Positions 1 to 8,499 of a stretch of 64,000 nt of DNA are shown one piece after another (position 1 is the first letter of the stretch; the number at the start of each line of letters is the position of its first letter). The stretch comes from Clostridiaceae bacterium. Lineage in GTDB: Bacteria; Bacillota; Clostridia; Lachnospirales; Lachnospiraceae. Location: assembly GCA_910575435.1 (NCBI GenBank), contig CAJTGI010000016.1, forward strand, positions 1 to 64,000, read 5' to 3'. The translations under genes were made by a program, and so were the position numbers. The notes beneath the pieces are model-generated. The model did no database searches and was not told the origin of the DNA. It worked only from the letters and a program-made list of their open reading frames with translations.

Positions 1-682
1 TGAGGCAGTGTCTGAGTTTCACAGCCTGTTCCGTGGAGATGGCACCATCAACTGCAGCCTGTATTTCTTCGATTGGAGTTTTGCATCTGCCATCAACAAA
101 AGGTGTTACATCAAAAGTTTCCCCGGGGTGTTGTAAAATCTGTTCTGTAATAGAACGAGACGATTTGCCAAATATATCAGAAAAGACATCGTCCAGTTTT
201 AAGTTAGACACAGTAAGACAGTTATGGGCACGATTCTTCTCACTGGTAATCATACAAGTGAGTTTGAAACGGTATCTTACTAAATCTCTTAATTCACGGA
301 TGTCAGCAGGCGGAATAAAGGAAGGCTTGACCATTCCGCACATATATAAATCACAAATCCACTTGGCATCCTTACGATCCGTCTTGTTACCTTTTTGAGG
401 TTTGGTATATTTGGGGTGGGAAAGAGTAACCCGGATGTTATTCTTCTCTAGGATATTAAAAACAGGGATCCAGTACTTGCCGGTAGATTCCATACAGACA
501 TCGTTACAGTTGTATTTAACAAGCCAATCACACAACTCATTCAAACCTTTTGTAAAGGAAGAAAAGCGGGCCTGTTTATACTCTGTACGGTTGTTTGGGT
601 CAGTAATACCGATGCAAGCGTAGATCCAAGTTTTATGGACATCAAGTCCACAGCAGTTATTTTTTAAGATTTTAAAAGACAA
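1..682 (-). CDS. IS110-family recombinase/transposase (N-terminal part, runs off the left edge)
   Basis: DEDD-type recombinase of the IS110 family, which moves its element through an RNA-guided reaction. The minus strand reads open from a TTG start at 682 to the window edge, so only about 227 N-terminal residues are present and the C-terminal serine-containing domain lies outside. Visible family motifs are CCGLDVHK near residue 10, CMESTGKYW, and HPKYTKPQKGNKTDRKDAKW, typical of the RuvC-like catalytic domain. The TTG start is chosen because a clean AGGAGG (complement of 691-696) sits 8 bases upstream and no ATG lies in frame before the motifs. The upstream non-coding stretch is long and structured, as expected when the bridge RNA lies before the gene. 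Confidence in the family is high; activity cannot be judged from a partial gene. Confidence 0.93.
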   Translation of the reverse strand, partial: MSFKILKNNCCGLDVHKTWIYACIGITDPNNRTEYKQARFSSFTKGLNELCDWLVKYNCNDVCMESTGKYWIPVFNILEKNNIRVTLSHPKYTKPQKGNKTDRKDAKWICDLYMCGMVKPSFIPPADIRELRDLVRYRFKLTCMITSEKNRAHNCLTVSNLKLDDVFSDIFGKSSRSITEQILQHPGETFDVTPFVDGRCKTPIEEIQAAVDGAISTEQAVKLRHCL

Positions 683-708
683 TAAAAGTACCTCCTGATG
701 ATTTATAG

Positions 709-894
709 ATAAAACTGACAGTGACTGGCCATCCGGCAAAATCGAGTCGACTTTGGAAGAGATAAGTTTACGGGCTACGTTATGCGCCATTCATTGATGC
801 CTTAACGGATGACCGACAACATATAAGAATGCGAGGTCGCCGCTATACAGCCCCGCCACTCACCTCCACGTGTTCTGTAGTGTGTCAGTCTTAT
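709..894 (-). ncRNA. Candidate IS110 bridge RNA
   Basis: Seen: the segment is closed by a 12-base inverted repeat. Positions 883-894 (TGTCAGTCTTAT) pair with 709-720 (ATAAAACTGACA) with one G-U pair in the RNA. A perfect TATAAT -10 hexamer (complement of 901-906) would start transcription on the minus strand within a few bases of 894, exactly at the 5' arm; no good -35 hexamer was found. The result is an RNA of about 186 nt ending shortly before the recombinase ribosome binding site. Known: in the IS110 group the bridge RNA is encoded in the non-coding end upstream of the recombinase and is about this size. Inference: this is that RNA. The guide loops could not be assigned because the other element end is outside the window. 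Confidence 0.55.
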
Positions 895-992
895 AAAAAG
901 ATTATATCAAGAGGTAAAGAAAATAGAAACGAGCGAAGCGAGAGAAACTAAGGTTTCATGACCCCATCGGTGGCTTTCGCGAAGCGGAAAGG

Positions 993-1107
993 CGGATTAT
1001 AAGAATAGAAGTCTTTGATGGCATTGCCTATGATATGGCCAGCCCTTCACAGATACATCAGTCAATCTCTATGCAGCTGTCTACTGTTATAAACAACTAT
1101 TTACTCC
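993..1107 (+). pseudogene. Uma2-family nuclease, 5' fragment (interrupted by IS)
   Basis: The plus-strand frame beginning near 993 reads RIEVFDGIAYDMASPS, then IHQSISMQLSTVINNYLL, the N-terminal part of a Uma2 (PD-(D/E)XK, DUF820) restriction-endonuclease-fold protein. It stops at an IS inserted at 1107/1108. No start codon or ribosome binding site is found in this frame, so about the first 20-25 residues also seem lost, perhaps when the neighbouring IS110 element arrived. Removing the IS and one 12-bp duplicate joins this fragment in frame to the segment starting at 2862. Confidence 0.8.
1096..1107 (+). repeat. Target-site duplication, left copy
   Basis: ACTATTTACTCC lies immediately left of the IS and is repeated exactly at 2862-2873 immediately right of it. 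Deleting one copy together with the IS restores the Uma2 reading frame through the codons for NNYLLRKKGD. Confidence 0.9.
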
Positions 1108-2861
1108 TAGGTAATTGCGAAACAAGTTCGCAATCTTGATCCCAGCAGGGTAAAAATCCGGTCATGCCAGATTTTCAGGAGGTGGATGTGGGCAACCGGA
1201 TTTTAAGACATGAAAACAAAGCAGATAAGGATATCTGCCCGTGAAATGGTATGCGGTATGTAAGGTTATGCGATCAGAGGTTTTAGACTGCGGATATATT
1301 GATGCTTGTGCAGTTTGTCAGCCACCATTACAGTAATAAGCTGGGTAATCCCGGCGAGAAGCAGGTCAGCATGAAGCGTTTTTTCATTCTGCGTTTTACG
1401 CCCGGCAACACAGAAGCTGTCCTTGAAATGGTTGATTGATTTCTCAACATTTACCCTGATCTTATAGGTGGAAGCCCATTCGGACGTACCACGGAGCGTA
1501 CCAGGATAGGCGCGCAGGTTTTTCTCGGGATAAATATAAAACATCCTGCCGCAGGGGGATTCAGTACAGGGATTTTCACAGTGGCAGACGCGTTTGCTTT
1601 TACCGGTTGTTTTATCATATTCCCATTTCATTTTTGGGCATACAAACTTCATGGTTGGCAGCCCGCAGCGGAGATGGGATCTGCTTCCTTCCCGCCTCAT
1701 TGGAAGGGATGGGTCTTTGGGACAGCAGGGGACGCCGTCCTTATTCAGCGGGCAGTCGGATTCCGGAAGGGAGATTCTGCCGTTGAGGGGAATGTAAGCC
1801 TGCTCAAAGGAAGCTTCCTGTAACAGGTATTTGTAGATTTCAATGGAATCAAATGCGGCGTCTCCCAGAAAAGTTTTCGGATTGATAAGCGGATGCTTGC
1901 GAAAGAAATCCTTTAAAGTGGGAACCAATGCCTTGGAATCGGCAAGGCTCTTATCTTCATCCGGGGAATCAGATTTTTTTCTGACAATGATGTCAGGATG
2001 GGCCGCAAGAAAGTCCTTGTTATAAAAGGAGATATCCCGGACAATGCCGAGCCCGTTGGTAATAATACCGAATTTATAAGCATAACAGAAATGCCCGTTA
2101 ATGTACATCTGCTGAATGGCTGGATTGGCGGCAGCATGGGAAGGCATGGAGCCGTAGGCGGCTTTATAAGGGTCAAAGGAACCGGCCATCCCTTTTGCTT
2201 TTTTGAAGGCTTTCAGTTGTTTGATGATACGGTTGGCATATTTGGGATTGTTTTCTGTAACCCATGCCTCAATGCCAGAGGTGTCAAAGAGAAGCATGGA
2301 AGCTTTCCGTGTATCAATGCAATGGCAGATTGGTTCGGTCAAGTCAACAAGATGATCGAACATGGATTGTAAGTCCGATAAAAAATCTTGTTTGAACCGG
2401 GTGAATTTAGAGGCATCCGGGACAACGTCAAACCCGCAGAAGTCCCGCAGTTCCTGAGAGTATTTCAGGAATACGATCAGCAGGGATGTAGTTGGGATTG
2501 AGAAGATAAGCTGTAGTAACAGAGCCTTCAGCATTGGGTAAAGAAGATGCCTGCGGGGTCTGCCGGTGGCAGCGTGGAAATGAAAAACAAAAGACGCCGG
2601 GACAATTTCATCTAAGTTAATGGCATTTTCGAGAAGTTCAAGGAACTCATATTTATCGTTATCAAATTTATTTTGGCAATCGGTAAAAATATCTGCCAAA
2701 GAAAGCTGTTTGTATGGTATCATATAGGTACGACTCCTTTCCGGTGGATGGTTGATTGTTATTTGACATCTCAATTTTACCATAAACCAGTGAGGAGTTG
2801 TTTTATTTTGTGACAAAAAGAATCCCGTATTTATGCGGGTTCTGGCGTTTCGCAAACGCCT
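1108..2861. mobile_element. Insertion sequence (IS1182/IS5-like DDE element), about 1.75 kb
   Basis: The element is bounded by 12-bp direct repeats and carries imperfect terminal inverted repeats: AGGTAATTGCGAAAC at 1109-1123 against AGGCGTTTGCGAAAC read on the minus strand from 2861 down to 2847 (12 of 15 identical). It contains one transposase gene on the minus strand. The identical target duplication and intact transposase suggest a recent insertion. The family name is judged from transposase features only. Confidence 0.88.
1266..2723 (-). CDS. DDE transposase (IS1182/IS5-like)
   Basis: Transposase of the IS that splits the Uma2 gene, 485 residues. An N-terminal DUF772-like helical region is followed by a DDE nuclease core: the first Asp lies in LLFDTSGIEAW, the second in FLGDAAFDS and the Glu in RVNVEKSINHFKDSF. 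A cysteine-rich insert (CPLNKDGVPCCP, CHCENPC) sits between the second Asp and the Glu. The frame is open back to 2855, but the ATG at 2723 has an AAGGAGT ribosome binding site and keeps the gene clear of the terminal repeat, so 2723 is preferred. The gene looks intact. Confidence 0.9.
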   Translation of the reverse strand: MIPYKQLSLADIFTDCQNKFDNDKYEFLELLENAINLDEIVPASFVFHFHAATGRPRRHLLYPMLKALLLQLIFSIPTTSLLIVFLKYSQELRDFCGFDVVPDASKFTRFKQDFLSDLQSMFDHLVDLTEPICHCIDTRKASMLLFDTSGIEAWVTENNPKYANRIIKQLKAFKKAKGMAGSFDPYKAAYGSMPSHAAANPAIQQMYINGHFCYAYKFGIITNGLGIVRDISFYNKDFLAAHPDIIVRKKSDSPDEDKSLADSKALVPTLKDFFRKHPLINPKTFLGDAAFDSIEIYKYLLQEASFEQAYIPLNGRISLPESDCPLNKDGVPCCPKDPSLPMRREGSRSHLRCGLPTMKFVCPKMKWEYDKTTGKSKRVCHCENPCTESPCGRMFYIYPEKNLRAYPGTLRGTSEWASTYKIRVNVEKSINHFKDSFCVAGRKTQNEKTLHADLLLAGITQLITVMVADKLHKHQYIRSLKPLIA

Positions 2862-3262
2862 ACTATTTACTCCGCAAGAAAGGAGATTGCAGTATTTTCA
2901 GCGCTCCATTCGATGTAAAGTTGTCTGATACTCCCCTGATAATCGTCCAACCTGATATCATGGTTATCTGCGATAAGGATAAGTTGGATGAAAAAAGGTG
3001 TAATGGAGCACCAGATTTCATCATTGAAATCGTTTCCCCTGGGAATCCGTCAGATGATTATATAAGAAAGGCATATTACTACAAAAATTACGGTGTTCGG
3101 GAATACTGGATTGTGGATCCGAAACGCCGGATGATAACGGTCAACTCTTTCGAGGAAGACTTGCTAAACATCCAGTATTCTTTTGAGTCTACCATCAAGA
3201 TAAATATCTATGATGATTTGTTTATCAACTTCGCAGATATTGCCGAAATGCTGAATATTTAG
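2862..3262 (+). pseudogene. Uma2-family nuclease, 3' fragment
   Basis: After the right target duplication the frame continues LLRKKGDCSIFSAPFDVKL, then VQPDIMVICDK, DFIIEIVSPGN and YYKNYGVREYWIVDP, the conserved Uma2 core. The catalytic Asp (QPDI), Glu (IEIVSP) and downstream Lys/Tyr of the PD-(D/E)XK fold are kept, so the gene was probably functional before the insertion. It ends at a TAG at 3260-3262. The fragment has no ribosome binding site of its own, so it is unlikely to be translated. Uma2 proteins are common in clostridia; their biological role is uncertain. Confidence 0.85.
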
Positions 3263-3272
3263 CCAAAATAAA

Positions 3273-3312
3273 AGGCATGTGCTTTATGCGCGCATGCCTA
3301 TTATTTTAATCT
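3273..3312. terminator. Bidirectional rho-independent terminator
   Basis: AGGCATGTGC at 3273-3282 pairs with GCGCATGCCT at 3290-3299 (one G-U) around a short loop. A T-rich tract follows on the plus strand (Uma2 side), and TTTTATTTT follows on the minus strand (trmL side), so it can serve both convergent genes. Confidence 0.75.
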
Positions 3313-3371
3313 TTTTTCTATTTTCCTTTTGAAATTCTGCTCGTATGCCCATATATAATAGTAACTGCCAT

Positions 3372-3881
3372 TTATTCCTTCCACGCCAAGCGATGCAGAT
3401 CCCCCTCCCGCTGCATATGGGAAAATCCATTCTGCCGCAACGCCTCATAGAGCACGATTGCCACGGAGTTGGACAGATTCAGGGAGCGGATCTTCTCATT
3501 CATGGGAATGCGGATGGCAGTGTCCTGGTAGTCCACCAGAATCTCCTCCGGAATCCCCGCACTCTCCTTCCCGAACATGATATAGGCATCCTCCGAATAG
3601 GATACCTCCGAGTAATTCTTCCGGGACTTGGTGGTAGCCATAAACATCTTCCCCACCGCCTGAGGGTTTTTCTCAAAAAAATCCTCCAGGCAGTCATAGA
3701 CAGTCACATCCAGCTGATCCCAATAATCCAGCCCCGCCCGCTTCAATGTCTTATCATTGATGCGAAACCCCATAGGCTCGATTAGATGCAGCCTAGTTCC
3801 CGTGGCGCAGCAAGTTCTCCCGATATTTCCGGTATTGGCGGGCATTTCCGGCTCCAGCAAAACAATATTCAACATAATCAT
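3372..3881 (-). CDS. trmL: tRNA (cytidine(34)-2'-O)-methyltransferase TrmL
   Basis: SPOUT-class methyltransferase that 2'-O-methylates the wobble base C34/U34 of certain leucine tRNAs, cytoplasmic. The 169-residue length is typical. The N terminus LNIVLLEPEMPANTGNIGR and the C-terminal knot motifs (FGKESAGIPEEIL, RIPMNEKIRSLNLSNSVA) are diagnostic for SAM binding and dimerisation. The ATG at 3881 overlaps the stop of the upstream aminotransferase (ATGA), implying translational coupling. A second ATG two codons in (3875) is better spaced from the GGGGGA and may be the true start. It is the last gene of a three-gene run (Lrp regulator, aminotransferase, TrmL), ending at the shared terminator. 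Confidence 0.94.
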   Translation of the reverse strand: MIMLNIVLLEPEMPANTGNIGRTCCATGTRLHLIEPMGFRINDKTLKRAGLDYWDQLDVTVYDCLEDFFEKNPQAVGKMFMATTKSRKNYSEVSYSEDAYIMFGKESAGIPEEILVDYQDTAIRIPMNEKIRSLNLSNSVAIVLYEALRQNGFSHMQREGDLHRLAWKE

Positions 3882-5050
3882 CCCCCATAGGCATCTTTTC
3901 TTCGGATAAAACGTTCGATGCGTTCCAGCGCCCCCTTCAAATCCTCGATGGAGTAGGCGTAGGAAATCCGCACAAAGCCCTCCCCGGAATCCCCAAAAGC
4001 AGTTCCCGGCACCACCGCAATCTTTTCTTCCTGCAAAAGATTCTGGGCAAACTCATCAGAAGTCATCCCAAACTGCTTGATGCTGGGAAATACATAAAAT
4101 GCGCCAAATGGCTCGAAGCACTGCAGGCCCATGTCCCGAAATGCCTTCATCAGAAAATTTCTCCTCTGATTATAGGCAGTGCGCATCCTCTCCACGTCCT
4201 CGTCGCCATTGCGCAGGGCCTCCACTGCCGCATACTGGCTGTTGGTGGGAGCGCACATAATGGCAAATTGGTGAATCTTCAATATCTGGTCCAGAATCAC
4301 CCTGGGGCCGCAGGCATAGCCCAGCCGCCACCCCGTCATGGCATAAGATTTGGAAAACCCATTGATGACAATGGTTCTCTCCCACATACCCGGGAAACTG
4401 GCAATGGACACATGGGTATTATTATATGTAAGTTCCGAGTAGATTTCATCAGAAATCACATACAAGTCACGGTCTATAATCACATCTACAATATCTTCCA
4501 GATCTTCCTTCGTCATAATGCTGCCCGTGGGATTATTGGGAAAGGGGAGTACCAGCAGTTTGGTTTTATCCGTAATGTGGTCCAGCAACTCCTGCCTGGT
4601 AAGCTTGAAATTATCCTCTTCCTGCAATTCTATAATGACAGGCGTTCCCCCGGCCAGCACGGCGCAAGGCTCATAGGACACATAGCTGGGCTGGGGAATC
4701 AGCACCTCGTCCCCCGGGTCCAGCATAGCCCGGAATGCTCCATCAATAGCCTCGCTGCCCCCCACCGTCATCATCACCTCGTGATCCGGATCGTAGGTCA
4801 GTCCAAAGCGGCGATGCAAATAATTGCTCACCTCTATTTTCAATTCCTTCAACCCCGCATTGGAGGTATAGAATGTGCGCCCCCTCTCCAGAGAGTAGAT
4901 GCCCTCCTCCCTGATATGCCAGGGCGTGTCAAAATCCGGCTCCCCCACTCCCAGGGAAATCGCATCCTTCATCTCGCTGACAATATCAAAATACTTCCGT
5001 ATGCCCGAGGGCTCGATGGTTTGAATCTTCTTAGCCAATGGGTCTCTCAT
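3878..5050 (-). CDS. PLP-dependent class I/II aminotransferase
   Basis: Fold-type I aminotransferase, 390 residues, of the aspartate/aromatic branch; the precise amino-acid substrate cannot be read from sequence. The PLP lysine is K234 in NGFSKSYAMTGWRLGY, the cofactor Asp is D201 in SDEIY, and FPNNPTG lies around residue 170. It overlaps by 4 bp both the upstream Lrp/AsnC regulator and the downstream trmL, so the three are co-translated. This pairing with an Lrp-type regulator is a common arrangement and suggests amino-acid-responsive control of transamination. No missing motif was noted. Confidence 0.92.
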   Translation of the reverse strand: MRDPLAKKIQTIEPSGIRKYFDIVSEMKDAISLGVGEPDFDTPWHIREEGIYSLERGRTFYTSNAGLKELKIEVSNYLHRRFGLTYDPDHEVMMTVGGSEAIDGAFRAMLDPGDEVLIPQPSYVSYEPCAVLAGGTPVIIELQEEDNFKLTRQELLDHITDKTKLLVLPFPNNPTGSIMTKEDLEDIVDVIIDRDLYVISDEIYSELTYNNTHVSIASFPGMWERTIVINGFSKSYAMTGWRLGYACGPRVILDQILKIHQFAIMCAPTNSQYAAVEALRNGDEDVERMRTAYNQRRNFLMKAFRDMGLQCFEPFGAFYVFPSIKQFGMTSDEFAQNLLQEEKIAVVPGTAFGDSGEGFVRISYAYSIEDLKGALERIERFIRRKDAYGG

Positions 5051-5538
5051 GGTGTAATCAACATCCTTTCCGTGTCACGCTGCTCTTTTGACATCACCAG
5101 CCCGTGCTCTTTGTACTTTTTCAGCACGAAATAGGTGGCAGTGCTATTCACATACTCTAGCGTAGATAATTTTTCCGTCACGAATCGAGCCACTTCCTTC
5201 ATGCTCTTCCCCTCGATAATCACCGTCAGGTCAAAGCCGCCGGACATGAGATACAGGCTCTCCACTTCCTCGAAGCGGTAAATCCGCTCCGCCACCTTGT
5301 TGAATCCCATATCCCTCTGAGGCGTGACTTGAACCTCGATCAGAGCCGTCACTTTCTCATGGTCTGTATTGTCCCAGTTAATGAGAGTGGGATAGCCGCA
5401 GATTACATTGGCCTCTTCCATCTCCTGTATCTCCCTCTTAATGGTATCCTCATCCGTAGCGAGGAGGGCCGCCAGCTCCTCCGTGGAAAAGCGGCCATTC
5501 CTGCTGATTGCATCCAAAATCTGCTTCTTCATATACAC
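5047..5538 (-). CDS. Lrp/AsnC-family transcriptional regulator
   Basis: Small leucine-responsive regulator of about 163 residues: an N-terminal winged helix (ILDAISRNGRFSTEELAALL, then a recognition helix around DTIKREIQEMEEANV) and a C-terminal RAM ligand-binding/oligomerisation domain (VTALIEVQVTP, YLMSGGFDLTVIIEG, GF/Y-rich strands). Three possible starts lie close together: ATG 5544, GTG 5538 and ATG 5532. The AAAGG is best spaced for the GTG, which is used here. The stop overlaps the aminotransferase start by 4 bp. It is probably a local regulator of the operon, including itself. Confidence 0.9.
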   Translation of the reverse strand: MYMKKQILDAISRNGRFSTEELAALLATDEDTIKREIQEMEEANVICGYPTLINWDNTDHEKVTALIEVQVTPQRDMGFNKVAERIYRFEEVESLYLMSGGFDLTVIIEGKSMKEVARFVTEKLSTLEYVNSTATYFVLKKYKEHGLVMSKEQRDTERMLITP

Positions 5539-5650
5539 ACACATGCCTTTCCAGTACCTGCAAACTTAAATGCGCATGTCATGCGCTATGCCGCAGGCAC
5601 AAAATAGTTTGCTTGATATACAGCCAGCCACACCCAGCGTGCTGACCCGC

Positions 5651-6634
5651 CTAATAAATCTTATATAATTCATCACTTCCCGGAGGCTCCAGAAACCTGG
5701 TCTCCTCTCCATTGAGGATCACACGGTCATGGGAATCCGTCACCCTCCCGATTACCGCCGCGGCGATGCCCGCCTTCTCCAGCTCCTCCACCATCCGGTT
5801 GCCATTCCCGCAACCGATCAGCAGGGAACCGCTGGACATCATCTGATACGGGTTCAGTCCGAAAACCTCGCACACCTCTATGGTCTCCTGGCGAATAGGA
5901 ATCTTCGACAGGTCTGCCTGAATGCCCACGTCAGCCGCCGCACCAATCTCCCACAATGCGCCAAAGATGCCTCCCTCGGTCACATCGTGCATGGCGGTAG
6001 CCCCCCCATGCCTGGCCACCGCCGCCTCCGGCACAACCGATATGTAATCCAGCATGCCCGCCGCCCGGTCCACCAGTTCTACTGGCAGAGTCTCCAGCAA
6101 TCTCTCCCGCTTCTCCGCGGCAATGATGGCAGTGCCCTCCATGCCGGCCCATTTGGTCATCACCAGCTCATCTCCCGCACGAAGGCCCCCTGTGGCAATC
6201 AGCCGCTCCTTCTCCACTCTCCCCACCCCGGTAACCGTAATCACCGGCTGGTTCACCGCCGCCGTGACCTCCGTGTGGCCGCCCATCACCTCAATATTCA
6301 GCCCCAGGCAAGCCTGCTCGATCTCCTCCATCAATTCCCGAAGGTATTTTTCCCGCTTCCCCGGGGGAAGCAGGATGCTCAGCAGCACCCCCACCGGCTC
6401 TGCGCCCGAAGATGCCAGATCGTTGGCCGTCACATGTACCGCAAAGGTTCCCATCCCCTTGTCAGCGGCGGTAATAGGGTCCACGGAGAGCACGATCACC
6501 TCCCCCGGCGGCACTTCCACGCCGCCACAGTCCTCCCCAATGCCGGGGTGGAGTATTACCTCCGGCCTGCGATGGCGAATCTGCTGAAATACAGACCTCT
6601 TCAATATATTTTCTGGTATTTTCCCTATCTCCAT
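5651..6634 (-). CDS. AIR-synthase-related (HypE/PurM-like) protein
   Basis: ATP-binding PurM/HypE-superfamily protein, 327 residues. Motifs seen: HPGIGEDCG near the N terminus (substrate/ATP loop), VHVTANDLASSGAEPVGVLL, EVMGGHTEVT, and MHDVTEGGIFGALWE in the second half. It lacks the C-terminal cysteine tail expected for a true HypE, and no hydrogenase maturation genes lie nearby. It therefore fits the stand-alone clostridial AIR-synthase-like group of unknown substrate. It lies 41 bp downstream of the VanW gene on the same strand and may be co-transcribed. The ribosome binding site is weak (GCAGG close to the ATG). Confidence 0.85.
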   Translation of the reverse strand: MEIGKIPENILKRSVFQQIRHRRPEVILHPGIGEDCGGVEVPPGEVIVLSVDPITAADKGMGTFAVHVTANDLASSGAEPVGVLLSILLPPGKREKYLRELMEEIEQACLGLNIEVMGGHTEVTAAVNQPVITVTGVGRVEKERLIATGGLRAGDELVMTKWAGMEGTAIIAAEKRERLLETLPVELVDRAAGMLDYISVVPEAAVARHGGATAMHDVTEGGIFGALWEIGAAADVGIQADLSKIPIRQETIEVCEVFGLNPYQMMSSGSLLIGCGNGNRMVEELEKAGIAAAVIGRVTDSHDRVILNGEETRFLEPPGSDELYKIY

Positions 6635-6675
6635 CCTGCTGCCCTTTCTAATGCTGTGCCTTTATCCATTTTACC

Positions 6676-8217
6676 CTAATTCGCCCCAGGCTCCGTTGCC
6701 TTGGGCATCGCCGTAGACGTACTCTTAGGCTTGGCCGTAGCCTCCGGTACCTTTGTGGACTTAGGCTTCTTCGTGGGCTTGGGGCTTCCAGAAGGTTTTG
6801 GGCTCCCAGAGGGTTTCGGCGTTTTCGATGCCTCAGGCTTCGATGTTTTCTTCCCCACTGTAATATATTCCGGCTCTGCCGCATAAGAACTAGAATTGAC
6901 CAATACCTTATCCGTCCTCTTGCCATCCACATAAATCAGCTTCCACAATTTCGCCTGATATCCCACATGGGCCGACTGGGTCACTGCCCGATAAGATGCA
7001 GGCTTAGAAGCGTCCACTGTCTCCACCGGATCCCCCGGCTGAATCGTCTCCAAGATCTCTGACTTAAACTTGATATTCCGATTGGATTCCCTCGTCTCCT
7101 CCCCATAGATGCTGAAAGAAAGGGTGGCACCGTCTGCCACTGCACTGATATAGACAGGCACGGCGGTATCATTCTTGAACTTAAAATCCTTATAATCCCC
7201 GGAAATAGCCGCATCCCTAGATACATCCACATAGGATACCACCATGGAGTGGGGAGACCTCTCCACGATCTCCAGTTCCGCATTGATCACCGCATTATAC
7301 AGGGTGGTAGATACCTGGCACACGCCGCCGCCAATGCCTTCCACCACCTTGCCGCTGGAGTATTCCGATGCGGGCTGGTAGCCATTCTCCTCCGTCCTGT
7401 CCTTGATCGTCTTAATCGTAGAAAATGTCTCTCCCGGATATATGATGGTTCCGTCAATATAGCCCGCCGCCGTCTTCACGTTAGTAGCCCGGGCGCTATT
7501 GGAAGTAGCATAGGAAGTAGAATACCTGCCAATCAAGTCCTTGCACTTCTGCACCTGCTTCTTGGTATACTCTGGCTCCGTCACCGAGATTACTGCTGAA
7601 ATCTCAATAGGTTCTCCGCTGACATTATTCAGAAGGCCATGGCTGACTACCGCCACAGACTCCTCCAACTTCATTTCCCGCCCCTTTCTGGACTTGGTAG
7701 CCGTGAACACGCCATTGGTTCTTTTCAGTTTGGAATTTTTCGCCTTCACGTCAAATTTGGCACAATGCTCCTTGAGAAACTTTTTCAGCACCTTCTCATC
7801 CATATTATAATCCAAATCAAAGACGCCCTTTTTCTTGTCCTTCTCATCCAGTTTCTGGAACCGGGAAAAAATATTTCCGGTCTTTCCCAGCATATATGCC
7901 TTTTCCACCACCTCTTCCGCCTTGGCGGAGTTACAGGAAAAGCCCAGCGCAGAAGCCTCCGCAGTTACTTTATTCTTTTCCACGGCAATGGTAACCTGGC
8001 GGGCATTCAGTGCCTCCACAAAATCCGTCACCTTCTTCTGCCCCTCGGGCTTGGTAAGCCCACCCATGTCCATGCCGCTAATCGTCACTCCCTGGCAGAA
8101 CTGGTCGCTGGCGCCAAAGTTCCCCTTCGATGCCACCCAGGATATTGCCGCCACCAGCAGAATACCCAGGCATCCCCCAACAAACAGCCCTGTCAGCTTC
8201 TTATTCTTACTCGTCAT
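6676..8217 (-). CDS. VanW-family membrane-anchored cell-wall protein
   Basis: About 513 residues with one N-terminal membrane segment (LTGLFVGGCLGILLVAAISW), so the bulk lies outside the cell. A putative peptidoglycan-binding region (PG_binding_4-like, residues about 60-190) precedes the VanW domain with the hallmark GIGGGVCQVSTTLYNAV. A G5-like segment and a low-complexity tail rich in Pro, Lys, Ser and Thr (repeated KPSGSPKP) follow, which probably spans the wall. VanW proteins occur in vancomycin clusters, but most, like this one, are not resistance genes. The ATG at 8217 is preferred over 8229 because GAGG is correctly spaced only for the former. No van genes are nearby. Confidence 0.88.
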   Translation of the reverse strand: MTSKNKKLTGLFVGGCLGILLVAAISWVASKGNFGASDQFCQGVTISGMDMGGLTKPEGQKKVTDFVEALNARQVTIAVEKNKVTAEASALGFSCNSAKAEEVVEKAYMLGKTGNIFSRFQKLDEKDKKKGVFDLDYNMDEKVLKKFLKEHCAKFDVKAKNSKLKRTNGVFTATKSRKGREMKLEESVAVVSHGLLNNVSGEPIEISAVISVTEPEYTKKQVQKCKDLIGRYSTSYATSNSARATNVKTAAGYIDGTIIYPGETFSTIKTIKDRTEENGYQPASEYSSGKVVEGIGGGVCQVSTTLYNAVINAELEIVERSPHSMVVSYVDVSRDAAISGDYKDFKFKNDTAVPVYISAVADGATLSFSIYGEETRESNRNIKFKSEILETIQPGDPVETVDASKPASYRAVTQSAHVGYQAKLWKLIYVDGKRTDKVLVNSSSYAAEPEYITVGKKTSKPEASKTPKPSGSPKPSGSPKPTKKPKSTKVPEATAKPKSTSTAMPKATEPGAN

Positions 8218-8397
8218 AAACAACCTCATCTCCCTGTCTCGCTAAAAGAAATCTTTACTGGTATTATGTCCCCATTCAAGGCTTTACCCACCTACAGTAA
8301 CCAGGATTAACCAGGATTTGACATTTCCCCTAGGATTCTGTATATTTAACCTCGGAGAAAGCACCATCATGCCGCTGTGGACAGTAGCATATAAAAA

Positions 8398-8499
8398 TCA
8401 AATTGCCCCTAGCACAATAGGGATTACCATAGCCAGAATGACAATGACGCAAATGGCTCCTGCAATTTTTTTTTGATTTTTGCGGTTAAAAAAATTCAT
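8398..8499 (-). CDS. 33-residue single-pass membrane peptide
   Basis: A short minus-strand ORF, MNFFNRKNQKKIAGAICVI followed by VILAMVIPIVLGAI, ends at TGA 8398-8400. It has a basic N terminus (about 11 residues) and one hydrophobic helix, ending at the membrane with almost no tail. GGAG sits 6 bases before the ATG. The layout resembles small stress-linked membrane peptides such as Prli42/DUF4044-type proteins of Firmicutes, but that assignment is tentative. It lies divergently from the TPR-like gene at 8629 and upstream of vanW-like on the same strand. No function is claimed. Confidence 0.65.
   Translation of the reverse strand: MNFFNRKNQKKIAGAICVIVILAMVIPIVLGAI

Noticed and set aside
4268-5134. 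288-codon plus-strand ORF opposite the aminotransferase
   Set aside because: It is antisense to a clear aminotransferase with all motifs, has biased composition and no ribosome binding site.
5729-6679. 316-codon plus-strand ORF opposite the AIR-synthase-like gene
   Set aside because: His- and Pro-rich antisense shadow of a well-supported gene.
6676-8217. Vancomycin resistance locus
   Set aside because: VanW-family proteins are common without resistance, and no vanH/A/X or vanRS genes are present.
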